Shown here piece by piece: positions 1 to 11,329 of a stretch of DNA of 64,000 nt. How positions within the stretch are numbered: the stretch's first letter is position 1; every line of letters begins with the position of its first letter. This DNA is from Arion vulgaris. Its lineage: Eukaryota > Mollusca > Gastropoda > Stylommatophora > Arionidae. The position numbers and the translations under genes were made by a program. The notes under the pieces are model-generated. The model was given only the letters and a program-made list of their open reading frames with translations. It searched no databases and had not been told where the DNA came from. The stretch spans positions 77,893,441-77,957,440 of the forward strand of contig CM036753.1 of assembly GCA_020796225.1 (NCBI GenBank). The letters run 5' to 3'.

Positions 1-189
1 CACCAGTCCCACCCACTTCCCCTTCATTCCATTGGGGTTAACCTTGTTCCGGTTTCAGATGTACCAATAATTTAGATCGCCCCATGTAAAGTATCAGGAT
101 TTTGTGTAGTAGAACTGCACATCGAGAATTTTTAACCAAAATTGGCCTCACACCCCAGAATTTCTACTGCACATGGTCAGTAGCGCAGC
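1..189 (+). repeat. Dispersed repeat A fragment
   Basis: This stretch resembles the second half of a repeat also seen near 11330-11500, 12365-12560 and 53905-54036. The shared landmarks are a CACCAGT-like block, a 'TTCAGATGTAC' block, 'AATTTAGATC' and a following 'GTAAAG.ATCAG' block. No coding potential is visible. The class of the repeat is unknown. The hAT-type element begins just to its right. Confidence 0.45.
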
Positions 190-1228
190 GTTTATCCCAG
201 CGTTTGCCAAAGTGGGCGGTACCACCTCCCAGTGGGCGCTGAAGCGTTCTAGGGGGGGGCGATAGTGGGTTCAGAAGAATTTGGGGGTGTTCAGCCGATT
301 AGGGGTCGGTGTCTCCTTAAAGAAGAAATGAATAATAAATATTTGAAAATAAATTATATTCGTGATTTTGCGATTGAATAATCATTTAAAATTTGAATTA
401 TGCATTTTAATTAATCTTATGCGCGTCTTACACGATCCATTTTTTCATCAATTTTCTATTTCATGCAAATAAACATTTGAAAATTGACCATGTATGATAG
501 AAATATATATCAATTTTCTATGTCAAAGAGAAAATAGAGCATGTATATATATATATATAGGGGAAGCGTTGGCAAACTTTATAATGTGGAGGGTGTTAAA
601 AGTTTATGTTGTGCAAAGTGGGCGGTGGGGTGTTAAAAAGTTTATGTTGTGCAAAGTGGGCGGTGAGGGGTGTTAAAAGTTTATGTTGTGCAAAGTGGGC
701 GGTGAGGGGTGTTAAAAGTTTATGTGTGCAAAGTGGGCGGTGGGGTGTTAAAAGTTTATGTTGTGCAAAGTGGGCGGTGGGGCGTTAAAAGTTTATATGT
801 TGTAAAAGTGGCGGTGGGGCGTTACAAAGTTTATATTGTGCAAAGTGGGCGGTGGGGCGTTACAAAGTTTATATTGTGCAAAGTGGGCGGTGGGGCGTTA
901 CAAAGTTTATATTGTGCAAAGTGGGCGGTGGGGCGTTACAAAGTTTATATTGTGCAAAGTGGGCGGTGGGGCGTTACAAAGTTTATATTGTGCAAAGTGG
1001 GCGGTGGGGGGCGTTACAAAGTTTATGTGTGCAAAGTGGGCGGTGGGGCGTTACAAAGTTTATATTGTGCAAAGTGGGCGGTGGGGCGTTACAAAGTTTA
1101 TATTGTGCAAAGTGGGCGGTGGGGCGTTACAAAGTTTATGTTGTGCAAAGTGGCCGGTGGGGCGTTACAAAGTTTATGTTGTGCAAAGTGGGCGGTGGCG
1201 AAAAAATGTGGGAATCTATGGTTTATCC
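190..1228 (+). mobile_element. Non-autonomous hAT-type element with internal minisatellite
   Basis: The element proper is 198-1220, flanked by a perfect 8-bp target duplication GTTTATCC (190-197 and 1221-1228). Eight-base duplications are the hallmark of the hAT superfamily. Its unique body (about 330-600) matches the element at 17358-17743 in reverse complement, including the last bases GGGAATCTATG. No transposase is encoded. Its right part is expanded into about 16 tandem units, so it is 1023 bp against 386 bp for the other copy. Membership in hAT is inferred from the duplication length and the degenerate 'GGTTCTCAAA'-like end of the sister copy. Confidence 0.85.
600..1205 (+). repeat. Minisatellite, 36-38 bp unit, about 16 copies
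   Basis: Units read roughly GCGTTACAAAGTTTATATTG followed by TGCAAAGTGGGCGGTGGG. The single-copy version of the unit is the terminal part of the sister element at 17358-17743. The array therefore arose by local expansion of an element end. Early units carry TTAAAAG, later ones TTACAAAG. Open frames crossing it are by-products of the repeat and not genes. Confidence 0.9.
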
Positions 1229-2459
1229 ACTTCGTTATCGACTATATTCTTGAAGGCTTGATTTCCTTATCCACTTCGTTATCGACTATATTCTTGAAGG
1301 CTTGATTTCCTTATCCACTTCGTTATCGACTATATTCTTGAAGGCTTGATTTCCTTATCCACTTCGTTATCGACTATATTCTTGAAGGCTTGATTTCCTT
1401 ATCCACTTCGTTATCGACTATATTCTTGAAGGCTTGATTTCCTTATCCACTTCGTTATCGACTATATTCTTGAAGGCTTGATTTCCTTATCCACTTCGTT
1501 ATCGACTATATTCTTGAAGGCTTGATTTCCTTATCCACTTCGTTATCGACTATATTCTTGAAGGCTTGATTTCCTTATCCACTTCGTTATCGACTATATT
1601 CTTGAAGGCTTGATTTCCTTATCCACTTCGTTATCGACTATATTCTTGAAGGCTTGATTTCCTTATCCACTTCGTTATCGACTATATTCTTGAAGGCTTG
1701 ATTTCCTTATCCACTTCGTTATCGACTATATTCTTGAAGGCTTGATTTCCTTATCCACTTCGTTATCGACTATATTCTTGAAGGCTTGATTTCCTTATCC
1801 ACTTCGTTATCGACTATATTCTTGAAGGCTTGATTTCCTTATCCACTTCGTTATCGACTATATTCTTGAAGGCTTGATTTCCTTATCCACTTCGTTATCG
1901 ACTATATTCTTGAAGGCTTGATTTCCTTATCCACTTCGTTATCGACTATATTCTTGAAGGCTTGATTTCCTTATCCACTTCGTTATCGACTATATTCTTG
2001 AAGGCTTGATTTCCTTATCCACTTCGTTATCGACTATATTCTTGAAGGCTTGATTTCCTTATCCACTTCGTTATCGACTATATTCTTGAAGGCTTGATTT
2101 CCTTATCCACTTCGTTATCGACTATATTCTTGAAGGCTTGATTTCCTTATCCACTTCGTTATCGACTATATTCTTGAAGGCTTGATTTCCTTATCCACTT
2201 CGTTATCGACTATATTCTTGAAGGCTTGATTTCCTTATCCACTTCGTTATCGACTATATTCTTGAAGGCTTGATTTCCTTATCCACTTCGTTATCGACTA
2301 TATTCTTGAAGGCTTGATTTCCTTATCCACTTCGTTATCGACTATATTCTTGAAGGCTTGATTTCCTTATCCACTTCGTTATCGACTATATTCTTGAAGG
2401 CTTGATTTCCTTATCCACTTCGTTATCGACTATATTCTTGAAGGCTTGATTTCCTTATC
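1223..2459 (+). repeat. 44-bp tandem array, about 28 near-identical copies
   Basis: The unit starts TTATCCACTTCGTTATCGAC and continues TATATTCTTGAAGGCTTGAT then TTCC, repeating every 44 bp with almost no variation. 'TGAAGGCTTGATTTCCTTAT' resembles the middle of dispersed repeat A, so the array probably formed inside such a copy. The array begins immediately at the right target duplication of the hAT-type element. Confidence 0.92.
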
Positions 2460-3010
2460 ACCAGTGGTCTCACCATTTAGGGAAGTATTTCTCCAACTGC
2501 AGATGTATATTATCATATTTAATCAATTCTATGTGTTTAAACTGTCTTTAATATGTATATAGTTTGTCACACTATATCTCGTATTCCCTGTCATACAAGT
2601 TATATTGTCAATGAAAAATGTATATATTATTTGCTCCACACGGAATGAACACCTTATGTGTGTGCAGCATTAACGCGTGCAATCAAGAATGATATCACCA
2701 CATGCAACTAGTGTCTGGTGTCGAAGTCATACATACTAGTCACGCCTGCTGCTAACAACAAAATGATACAAGCGGTTGCCATTGGCTTGGATTATTTACC
2801 ATACTGCTCTAAAAGAGAGTTGTAACGGACGATAAAGCATGATTTTCCGGTCATGTTGTTTTGTTAGATCTCCTGCATACAGTTATAGTGGTAATCCATT
2901 GTTCAAACTTACTTAGTAGCAGACATAAAGAGAGGTAGAGAGAGAGAGGGAGAGAGAAAGACAGCTTGTTTGTATGTTTCACAAGTGAAAAGCGAGATAT
3001 GCCTGTCTCT
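2460..3010. other. No gene seen
   Basis: Unique-looking AT-rich sequence without a convincing frame. The only structure is a short impure GA run at about 2933-2963. Confidence 0.5.
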
Positions 3011-3014
3011 ACGC

Positions 3015-3770
3015 AAGGTTAGTATGCGATTAATTAATGAATAATATGCTTTTTCAGCACTGTTTTATCATGTACGTTTAATTAATGAATAATATACTTC
3101 TCGTTATCGCTTTATCATGTTAGTATGTGATTAATTAATGAATAATATACTTCTCGTTATCGCTTTATCATGGTAGTATGTGATTAATTGATGAATAATA
3201 TACTTCTCGGTATCGCTTTATCATGTTAGTATGTGATTAATTGATGAATAATATACTTCTCAGTATCGCTTTATCATGTTAGTATGTGATTAATTGATGA
3301 ATAATATACTTCTCAGTATCGCTTTATCATGTTAGTATGTGATTAATTAATGAATAATATACTTCTCAGTACCACTTTATCATGTTAGTATGTGATTAAT
3401 TAATGAATAATATACTTCTCGGTATCGATTTATCATGTTAGTATGTGATAAATTGATGAATAATATACTTCTCGGTATCGCTTTATCATGTTAGTATGTG
3501 ATTAATTGATGAATAATATACTTCTCGGTATCGCTTTATCATGTTAGTATGTGATTAATTAATGAATAATATACTTCTCAGTATCGCTTTATCATGTTAG
3601 TATGTGATTAATTAATGAATAATATACTTCTCGTTATCGCTTTATCATGTTAGTATGTGATTAATTAATGAATAATATACTTCTCGTATCGATTTATCAT
3701 GTTAGTATGTGATTAATTAATGAATAATATACTTCTCACTATCGCTTTATCATGTGATTAATTGATGAAC
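3015..3770 (+). repeat. 53-bp tandem array, about 14 copies
   Basis: The unit contains TTAGTATGTGATTAATTRAT, then GAATAATATACTTCTCG and TATCGCTTTATCATG. Copies differ mostly at single sites (TTAATTAATG or TTAATTGATG, CGTTATCG or CGGTATCG). The two edge units are degenerate. Confidence 0.9.
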
Positions 3771-4074
3771 AATATTCTTGTCTATATCACTGTATCATGC
3801 CGCTGAGTTTGTTTTTCCTATCTTTGTTGTGCAACATTTGTTACCTTCAATGAAGCATGCCGTAATTGTTGTTTGTTAATGTTCTCTCTGCTTGTGGTTC
3901 TATTTATAGTTTGTGTCATAGATTAGCGTAATGCATATCGACACCGATACAATCGCGTAGTGGGATCAATACCAAACTCGACGTTCCACATGCGGGGAAA
4001 GGAATTTGCCCTTCTACCTCTTGCACACTTGGGTTAAGAAACTCAAAGTGACGGATACTTCATACCCTTAAGGT

Positions 4075-4327
4075 CTTCTTCTTCTTTGCGTTCGTTCTTT
4101 TAATCACTCAATTTTAATCACTCTTTGTGATATGTTTGATCTTTGCCAAGAACGTGTATACGTTGCACATTTGTTTCTTAGGCCCCTAAACGTATATACT
4201 TCTACGCGCTTAAGACACATGCATCCGATTTCAGCTATCCTCTAAGTCGCCTCTTACGACATGCGTGGCAGGTACAGTGGTTCTATTCTTTACACCCAAA
4301 ATTTGGGCCCCGGTAACCACACGGACG
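4075..4327 (-). mobile_element. SINE, family B1
   Basis: On the minus strand the element starts with a tRNA-like head containing the A-box-like GAGTGGTTACC pattern and ends in a (GAA)n tail, seen here as CTTCTTCTTC at the left. It shares the conserved block AGAACCACTGTTACCTGCCA with about eight other copies in this window. No clear target duplication was found for this copy. The tRNA origin is inferred from the A-box-like head. Confidence 0.8.
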
Positions 4328-4330
4328 TCC

Positions 4331-5834
4331 ACGGTCTAAAGGCTTCGATACATTTTAATTTAACTCACCTTTTATGTATATTTAATTCGCGGTCTATTTG
4401 AAACTGAGTTATACATATTAGTTTCTTTGACATTTAAATAAACTATAGAAATATTATATAATTAGATTATAGATATTAGATTTTAATTGTTTAATAACAA
4501 ATAATGCTTTATTACAATCAGTCCAACTCTATCTGCAGGTGCCATTGCGTCCATTGATACATCACTTGGTTTTTTACTCTGCCGACTTTCACTCTAATCA
4601 AATTTCAAATTATGATCGTTTTGTTGTGGGTAACAAAACTATTTAGGAAAATCATACTTAGGGTATTTTAGTATTTTAATTAAAATAAAATACATAAAAA
4701 TTTTTTAAATGGGCCACGCGTCCCTCTGGCCCTAATGACAGCTGCCACTTGATTTCGCATTTCTAATAAAATTTTCAAAATTTTCAAACAAACATTTCTG
4801 AATAACAATAACAGTATGTTTCTGTTTCTCGTAAGCAAAAATATATTTTCTAAGTAAACGTTTAGTCAGGATTCATTATTATTATTATTATTATTATGTT
4901 GTTAGTATTAGTATTGCAACTTCTACACGACGCCTTCTCCTAAACAGACATTAGTAGGATGCGTTCTAATATATAAAAACGAAGGATAGCAAAGTTTTGT
5001 TAGAATGAGCATATCATGTGTGAAAGTCATTCTAGATATGTAGATTAAATGGTAGGGTACAATTTGGATGGAAAAATATCCAACATGTATTTATACGCCA
5101 TGTTTTTAAGAAGGCGACTAAGGAGTTTTCAAACATGAGCTAGCTCCCATTGCTACAAGATCCTAATGGCTACAGAATGGGAGGACACACGAAAATTTAA
5201 AAACCTGAAAGGACAATCCCAAGATAAGTACAGAAATTCCAAACTGGTGCTTGAATATTGAGTAAAAAAGCAATGAAGGTTGCATGAATCAATTCAATGA
5301 ATAAACTCAAGTATCAGAGTCTCTCTGGCAAGAAATCGGAAGAAGGCAAGAGGAAGACAGAAAAGATGGTTAATAGTAAAAATAGAGAATTTTGAAATAT
5401 CAAAATAAGATACCCCTGATATTCAAGATACATGAGTTTGATACAAACAGAACAAGTCTCCGACACTTAACACCTATCGCATTCTGACGTACAATGAGAA
5501 GAAGCACAGTCTTTCAGTTTTATTTCAAAGTTCAGAGCTCTGCTTGTTTTAGTGTAGCGAAAGATATAATACTACATCTGAACTTCAGACTTCAGAAGGG
5601 ACTTTTCTGTTACTCTGTTATAATCATGAATTCATACTGAAGATGACCGGGCTGATTTCTTCCCAGAATTCAGGTCTTCAGTAGGTTTCATGACGATAGA
5701 TAGCATGGTGATTCTAATTTCGTTAACAACATGTCTGTTGACATAATTCACGGGGAGTTAATGCGAGATCTTTGTTCTTACATTTCCCGTCTCTAGAGCG
5801 CAACGTTACTTTAAAATTGATTATTTTTACTTCT
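4331..5834. other. No gene seen
   Basis: AT-rich sequence with a short (ATT)n run near 4876-4897. Around 5330-5380 the + strand reads KARGRQKRW, which resembles the basic C-terminal region of LINE reverse transcriptases, but the match is too short to call. Confidence 0.4.
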
Positions 5835-6010
5835 TACAAATGATGGATTGATTAATTGATTGATTGAATGATTGATACGGCTATCGTCATTCCACTTCTG
5901 TGAATAATTATCTGAACTCCAAAATCTTTACATGGGAAGCGACACTGCTCGACTCCGTAGCAGCGACCAGGGTCCCCAATGTAATTGTGAGGATTGTGAA
6001 AATTTGTATA
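5835..6010 (+). repeat. Dispersed repeat J, copy 1
   Basis: It begins with a (TTGA)n run, then 'CATTCCACTTCTGTGAATAA', and later a 'CGACTCCGTAGCA..GGGT.CCC.ATGTAAT' block. The same order of blocks recurs near 9500-9660, 19535-19665 and 55240-55400. The simple repeat at one end suggests a retroposed element read from its tail. The class is not identified. Confidence 0.5.
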
Positions 6011-6875
6011 CATTTTAATTTATTTAATATAGTTGATTTTTACTCAGGAAGCGACTTTCTAGCTCTACTCTTACCGACTTACAGCATACAATCAATGATT
6101 CGTTAACGTGTTTAAATTGAACACAGTACCCGTTACCTACTCTATATAGTTTATCTCTGAAAGGATAAGAAACTCAAACAGAAACTATTGTCCGTATCCG
6201 ATAGGACTAGGAACTCGATTTCACCTATTCACCTATCAACTAAGGAGACATTCAACTAATAAAGACTGTACCCTTCAACTATATGCATATTTGTTTGGAA
6301 GGTGAGAAATGTCATTAATGCGTTATACTCAAGCGTTGCCAACTATCATGTGATCAATATTGAAGAGTGTTTCGTTTCGAGAAACATTTCGAAGACAATT
6401 TTTATTTCACTAAAAGAAAACATGGGTGTAACCATTCAGCCATTATGTTCATTCTTAATTTATGATTTAATTCATTGACTATGTTTGAAATGTGTTTGAT
6501 TGTTTGTTTTTGGATTATCACACCAAATGTACATAAAGTGCACTGATCCAATATCACCTCCATTTCTAGTTTGACAGTAATAGATCTTTAATAATTGTTA
6601 CTCCTGCCACGGTTGCAACTCTGTTATGTGTTCTGTTTCGTGTTAAATAAATTCACTTTGCTCTGAATATCATAAGTATGAAGTGATGTCACTTCAATTT
6701 TCTGTGTAGTATGCAGAAGGTAGTAGGGTCAATCCATTCTCAGTATGAAGTAGTGTGGGAAATGAATTCATGCCTTTGTTGCTTACCTTTTTATTTTATT
6801 ATTTTGTCTGTGGATTTAACCTTTCGTCTAAATTTGTTTTCAACAGAATGTCATCTGACATATCCTTTACTGGAT
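6011..6875. other. No gene seen
   Basis: AT-rich, with short frames only. No repeat recognised. Confidence 0.4.
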
Positions 6876-6879
6876 CGTG

Positions 6880-7085
6880 TTATCAACCCAGTAGCGAGTC
6901 GTTGATTTTCTAGAACCATTATATATTCAGTAGTTTGCCATTGCTTTCTGAACGGTAATGTCTATTTTAATCTTTCGTAAAAAAATCCACCGGAAAAAAT
7001 TTGCATCCAAATTACCGCTGCGAGTTTTGAGCCAGGTACTCTTGGGTTTTTGTCAAGCTCACTACCGCTAAGTCACAGACATCCA
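6880..7085 (-). mobile_element. tRNA-derived SINE, family D
   Basis: Read on the minus strand, the head resembles a tRNA: a TCTGTGACTTAGCGGTAGTG-like A box and a GGCTCAAAACTCG-like B box. The body has the family landmark TTCAGTAGTTTGCCATTGCT and CTGAACGG on the + strand. Better preserved relatives lie at 26342-26813, 40669-40882 and 54432-54676. Confidence 0.75.
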
Positions 7086-7379
7086 TGTGTCTCTTTACGT
7101 CTCCTAAATATTTGTTTTGACTTTGTTGACAAAATATTTCAAACATTATTTTTCCATTTCTAATATTTTCATGCCTATGTAGTGTTTTTGTTTGTTTGTT
7201 GGTAGCTGCTTTGTTTCCATTAAATACCGACACTTATTATGTATCTTCAATCTACTTGTTTCGTGTCAATATGACTACATCATGTAATAATAAATAATAT
7301 ATTTAATAATTAATTTTTTTTTAATTTAAAGTTTCACATAAGTTACTTGAATGTTAATTAATGTTTTTATATCTTCTTC

Positions 7380-7722
7380 TTCTTCTATATCTCTATCGCG
7401 ATTACCACCCAGACAGATGTACCAGACCTCCCCATAAATTCTATTCATGTGGAAATCTAATTCATGCAGCCTTAGCATTGGTGTGTTTTATGTCACATCT
7501 TCAGCACCATTTGGTGTTCTGGTGCTTATCCTTCGCGATGTGTCCGGTTTCAGCCAGCGTTTACTCGGTTCACTCTACGTTCTGTGTTTTTACAGTGTGG
7601 GGTATATATCCCCACGCCTACCTCCTTAGTCACCTCTTACGACATGCGTGGCAGGTAACAGTGGTTCTATTCTTTACACCCAATTTGGGCACCGGTAACC
7701 ACGCGGGCGTTCTTCTATATCT
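7380..7722 (-). mobile_element. SINE, family B2, with target duplication
   Basis: The element is 7393-7709, flanked by a perfect 13-bp duplication TTCTTCTATATCT (7380-7392, 7710-7722). It shares the head and the 'GTAACAGTGGTTCTATTC' block with family B1. The middle is different (landmarks CAGCACCATTTGG and CAGCCAGCGTTTACTCGG on the + strand), and so is the tail, GATCGCG-like followed by an AG-rich run. Confidence 0.88.
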
Positions 7723-7739
7723 AAACCATTTTGTCTCAT

Positions 7740-7866
7740 AGCGTCAGAATAAAAAGAGATTTATAAAATGGAGTATTGTGTGAGTTTGTACATGGTTTCG
7801 TGCACTGCCTCTGTTATTTATGTGGTCCACCTTTTGCATAGGCGACCTTTTGCATTGTATTCATTG
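7740..7866 (-). pseudogene. Probable LINE 3' tail remnant
   Basis: The + strand blocks 'GTTATTTATG..GTCCACC' and 'GCGACCTTTTGCATTGTAT' align with the flank of the large 109-bp array at 31080-31140, which is the 3' end of a LINE. The mariner sits directly to the right. The similarity is patchy. Confidence 0.4.
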
Positions 7867-7874
7867 GGAATATA

Positions 7875-8760
7875 TACGAGGGCGCATTGAAAAGTAATGC
7901 CTCCAAGTCCATAACTTTGTTAATATACATAATTTACAAATGAAACATACATTTTCAGAAAGCTTGAGATGTCCACTACACAATAGAGTCATTATTTTTC
8001 GACATAGTCACCTCCACGTTCCACACACACGCCAACGTCGAACTAGTTGTTGCATCCCGTCGAAGAAAACCTGATGCGATATGAACGAGAAGGCGATGAC
8101 TTTATGTGGAACACCTGATGCATCATTACGACCCTGAAAACAAGCGCCAGTCTATGGAATACAGGCACAAAACTCACCCACCCCAAAAAAATTCAAAACT
8201 GTCGCGTCAGCCGGAAAAGTTTTGATGACCATATTTTTGGAACGCGGCAATACTGTCAATTCTGATCGGTATGTGGAAACGATGAAGAAACTACGGGCAA
8301 GACTGCTACGTGTTCGTCCTGGAAAGCACGCAGTCCTTCAGCATGACAATGCTCGTCCACACACCAGTAGACAAACAGCGGCAGCATTAGAGCGTCTCAA
8401 TTTTGACGACATTTTAGCGCACCCACCATATAGCCCTGATTTGGCACCTTGTGACTTTTTCCTGTTCCTAAAGCTCAAGGAACATTTCAAGGGAAACAGA
8501 TATGCTTCTGACGAGGATGTGGCAGCAGGTGTGCGTACCTGGCTTCGTGAAAAATCATCAGAGTTTTTCTTCGACGGGATGCAACAACTAGTTCGACGTT
8601 GGCGTGTGTGTGTGGAACGTGGAGGTGACTATGTCGAAAATAATGACTCTATTGTGTAGTGGACATCTCAAGCTTTCTGAAAATGTATGTTTCATTTGTA
8701 AATTATGTATATTAACAAAGTTATGGACTTGGAGGCATTACTTTTCAATGCGCCCTCGTA
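7875..8760 (+). mobile_element. Mariner-type DNA transposon with about 195-bp inverted ends
   Basis: The element is bounded by TA on both sides and starts CGAGGGCGCATTGAAAAGTA. The left arm (7875-8069) is the nearly perfect reverse complement of the right arm (8565-8760), which includes the last part of the transposase gene. Ordinary mariner ends are short, so here the original 5' end has been replaced by an inverted copy of the 3' end. The interior keeps a shortened transposase reading frame. Confidence 0.9.
8092..8659 (+). pseudogene. Truncated mariner transposase
   Basis: The longest open part (8222-8659, 145 residues) is the C-terminal catalytic half of a mariner transposase. It carries QHDNARPHT (second catalytic Asp) and YSPDLAPCDFFLF (third catalytic Asp), with 35 residues between the two aspartates where the family norm is 34. 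Upstream, 8092-8220 still encodes HHYDPENKRQSMEYRHK and a GDD that may be the first Asp, but in a shifted frame with stops. The N-terminal helix-turn-helix region is missing altogether. The segment between the TIFW-like motif and ERGNT is shortened relative to the family. It cannot make an active enzyme. The last ~30 codons lie inside the right inverted arm. Confidence 0.92.
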
Positions 8761-8836
8761 AAAGTAGTAAACTAAAGAAACCCGTTTTCATACCATGAAA
8801 TATATTGTGGAATAATGTGTTACGCGAATATTTTAC

Positions 8837-9098
8837 TACAGGGTGTTCAACTTAAAAGCAGCCCATGAATGGAGCTAATCTGGCATATATGTATGGAAAT
8901 GAGAAGGTTCAGTTATGACGTAGTATAGGTCAAGGTTGTGTGACGGTGTGTAATTGTAGTGCGGGAAGGGGCGATGAACAAATGTGACGTAGGACGAGCT
9001 AGTCAGAACCGGTTTAAATAGTAAATAAACACAACTCAATTTGTACCTGGCAACTTTCGAATTGTAAATGGGGCTGCAATTATCTTGAACACCCTGTA
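8837..9098. mobile_element. Tc1/mariner-like MITE
   Basis: Element 8839-9096 is flanked by TA dinucleotides and has imperfect terminal inverted repeats of about 28 bp beginning CAGGGTGTTCAA and ending TTGAACACCCTG. It is 258 bp, AT-rich and non-coding. TA duplication and terminal repeats suggest mobilisation by a Tc1/mariner transposase. It is unrelated in sequence to the mariner 80 bp to its left. Confidence 0.8.
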
Positions 9099-9109
9099 TA
9101 ACCAAAGGC

Positions 9110-9499
9110 ATACGATGGCTGATGTGGCCAACATCACGCCGGCCACTTTTACTTTCAGTGTTTGTCTCGTACTCAGATGAGGCTAGGTCAACCAGAGAGC
9201 TGTTATGGTTGGAGAGAAAATTTCACTATTTTAACGAAAATAGTAAGTAAAGTAAAGGAACCATTTTTTCATTCCTCGAGGTATATAGGGTATTACGGTG
9301 TTAGGCTGTACAGACTTTTCTAGACGCATTATTCAGGCTGTTGTCATCTCTAAATTATAAATGTGTCTTTGACTTCAGTCGACAGGCTCGAGCTAACTTC
9401 TGATGTTGTCTTTACAAACATTCCCGAAGAAGTCATAAGCACATTATTCAGTCGTTCGTTTTGGTGTTTCTTTTTAAAATTATATGTTATATTGATTTA
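9110..9499. other. No gene seen
   Basis: No frame or repeat could be supported. Confidence 0.4.
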
Positions 9500-9665
9500 T
9501 TTATATATTTTTTATTGTACCATCATCATTACACTTCTGTGAGTAATCACGTGTGTTCCGGTCTCTTTCTTATACAAGAAGACCTCAGCGGCAGTGCACG
9601 AACTCCATAGGGCCGGCGAGGGTGCCCGATGTAATTTAGAAGTTGGAGATTTTTGTAGGAATTTT
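9500..9665 (+). repeat. Dispersed repeat J, copy 2
   Basis: Carries the family blocks 'ACACTTCTGTGAGTAATCAC', 'CAGCGGCAGTGCACGAACTC' and 'GGTGCCCGATGTAAT', also found at 5835-6010, 19535-19665 and 55240-55400. Confidence 0.6.
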
Positions 9666-9962
9666 AGTTTTTAATCTTTCTAATTAATTTCTTCATGTTA
9701 TATTGCTTTCTGTAGAATTAAAATTGTTAATATTATGTTTAATATATTTTATAGTGAAATTTCAGTTAATACTGATAGTTTGTAATAATTATTAGGTTAA
9801 TCTACTTTCCTGAAGTATTCTTTATCCGTCATCATAAAATAGCTTGTCATGAGCAGAATGTTGTCACCTTAACATCCTCGAATGCCCTCTCTCTCTCTTC
9901 TCTTTTTAAAAGGCCAGATGTCCCACCTCTGCAGTCGTCATGCTGAAATCATCAGTTACGTC

Positions 9963-10106
9963 CTGAATCCATCTTCTCCGTGATACGTGGAAGGAAAACA
10001 ATGAAAGAACTGAATCCATCTTCTCCGTGATACGTGGAAGAAAAACAATGGAAGAACTGAATCCATCTTTTCCGTGATACGTGGAAGAAAAACAATGGAA
10101 GAACTG
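9963..10106 (+). repeat. 47-bp minisatellite, 3 copies
   Basis: Three adjacent copies start CTGAATCCATCTTCTCCGTG at 9963, 10010 and 10057. A short GT run follows near 10167-10183. Confidence 0.9.
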
Positions 10107-10392
10107 AATTCTAAAGTGAATATTATCTTAAATGAAGCTGACACCTTAGATTCGTACCTCTCGAGTGTGTGTGTGTGTGTGTGTTTTTAGGGATTTAAAC
10201 CCATATAAGAGAAGTCACGCTAATAATAACACAAGAACGAATATTTTCTGTGTTTATATCAGGGTGTGTAGGCTAACAGACGTAACAAAAAATAAGAATG
10301 AACTATTTTATGAGAATTCAAAATAACTAATAGGAGTACTACTTTTCATGTCAAATGTGCTCTCAAAAAAAAAAAATATATATATATATATA

Positions 10393-10556
10393 CAGTGGCG
10401 GCTCGTGATCGTTTTTGTTGGTGGGGATAGGACACAAATTTTCGGGGAAATCATGGCTTTGGGTTAAGTTATAATTTAATTTATTTAATAATAAATACAC
10501 GTTACACATTTTTTTGGTGGGGCCCGGCCCCACTGGCCCTTAATGACGAGCCGTCA

Positions 10557-10559
<3 letters not shown>
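10393..10559 (-). mobile_element. hAT-type MITE (family C), copy 1
   Basis: A 167-bp element with terminal inverted repeats CAGTGGCGGCTCGTG / GACGAGCCGTCACTG. It is related in reverse orientation to the element at 49003-49167, which has an unambiguous 8-bp target duplication. It lies in a (TA)n tract (10365-10392 and 10560-10620), so its own duplication cannot be told from the simple repeat. Confidence 0.8.

Positions 10560-10622
<63 letters not shown>
10560..10622. repeat. (TA)n microsatellite
   Basis: Almost pure TA run of about 60 bp next to the MITE. Confidence 0.95.
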
Positions 10623-11329
10623 ATTCTGGTTCTACAATGTCGAGCTGAACATTGATAACTCGGACAATATCAAAGGGGCTGATATCGCTGCCGATTGTAA
10701 ATTGCGAAATAATCTATCAACGACTTTTTCAGGACCAACAAAGATAAGGAAAAGAAGTATATTACATATCCTCCAAAATTGTGAAATTCATTCTTTGTGT
10801 GTTTTTTCTTCTTCTTCACAGTCCAACAATCGCTTTGTTATTTATTTCAAATGAATAAAGGAACGCCATGAAGTGTTCCGTATGCAAGTCATTTGACACA
10901 GAGTTTGCACAGAGTTCTACACAGAGTTTCGTCACACAGTTCACACAGAGTTTCGTACACAGAGTTTCACACAGAGATACATATCGTTCATCTTAATCAA
11001 ATTCAAACCTGTTATCTGATCTAGAAATATCTGGACATATTTTGTCCCCATTCAATGTGTCTTATTACACTGTACAGAATTTAAAAACCAACTTGAAATT
11101 AAATCGAATTATTTCTAATGGATAATTGATCTCGAAATTAAAGCTTGACTTTTGGTTACGTTTTGAAAGACAACCTTTGTGATTGTTCATGTCGAATGTA
11201 TAGAGTTGAGAAGGTTCAAATAATATCCTTTGAACTTTCTTGTTTCAATGTTTTTAAAAAGACAGAGAAAATATGATTTCTGACGCTTAAAATGTTTATG
11301 CTATTTTTTCCCATTCCTTCGCTCACTAT
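10623..11329. other. No gene seen
   Basis: A short run of CACAGAGTTT-like iterations occurs at about 10895-10975. Nothing else was recognised. Confidence 0.4.

Noticed and set aside
606..1305. Overlapping open frames of up to 198 codons
   Set aside because: They are produced by the tandem units of the hAT-type element and share no features of a protein family.
7361..7741. 126-codon frame with hydrophobic start
   Set aside because: It reads through a B2 SINE on the antisense side; the SINE boundaries are fixed by a 13-bp duplication.
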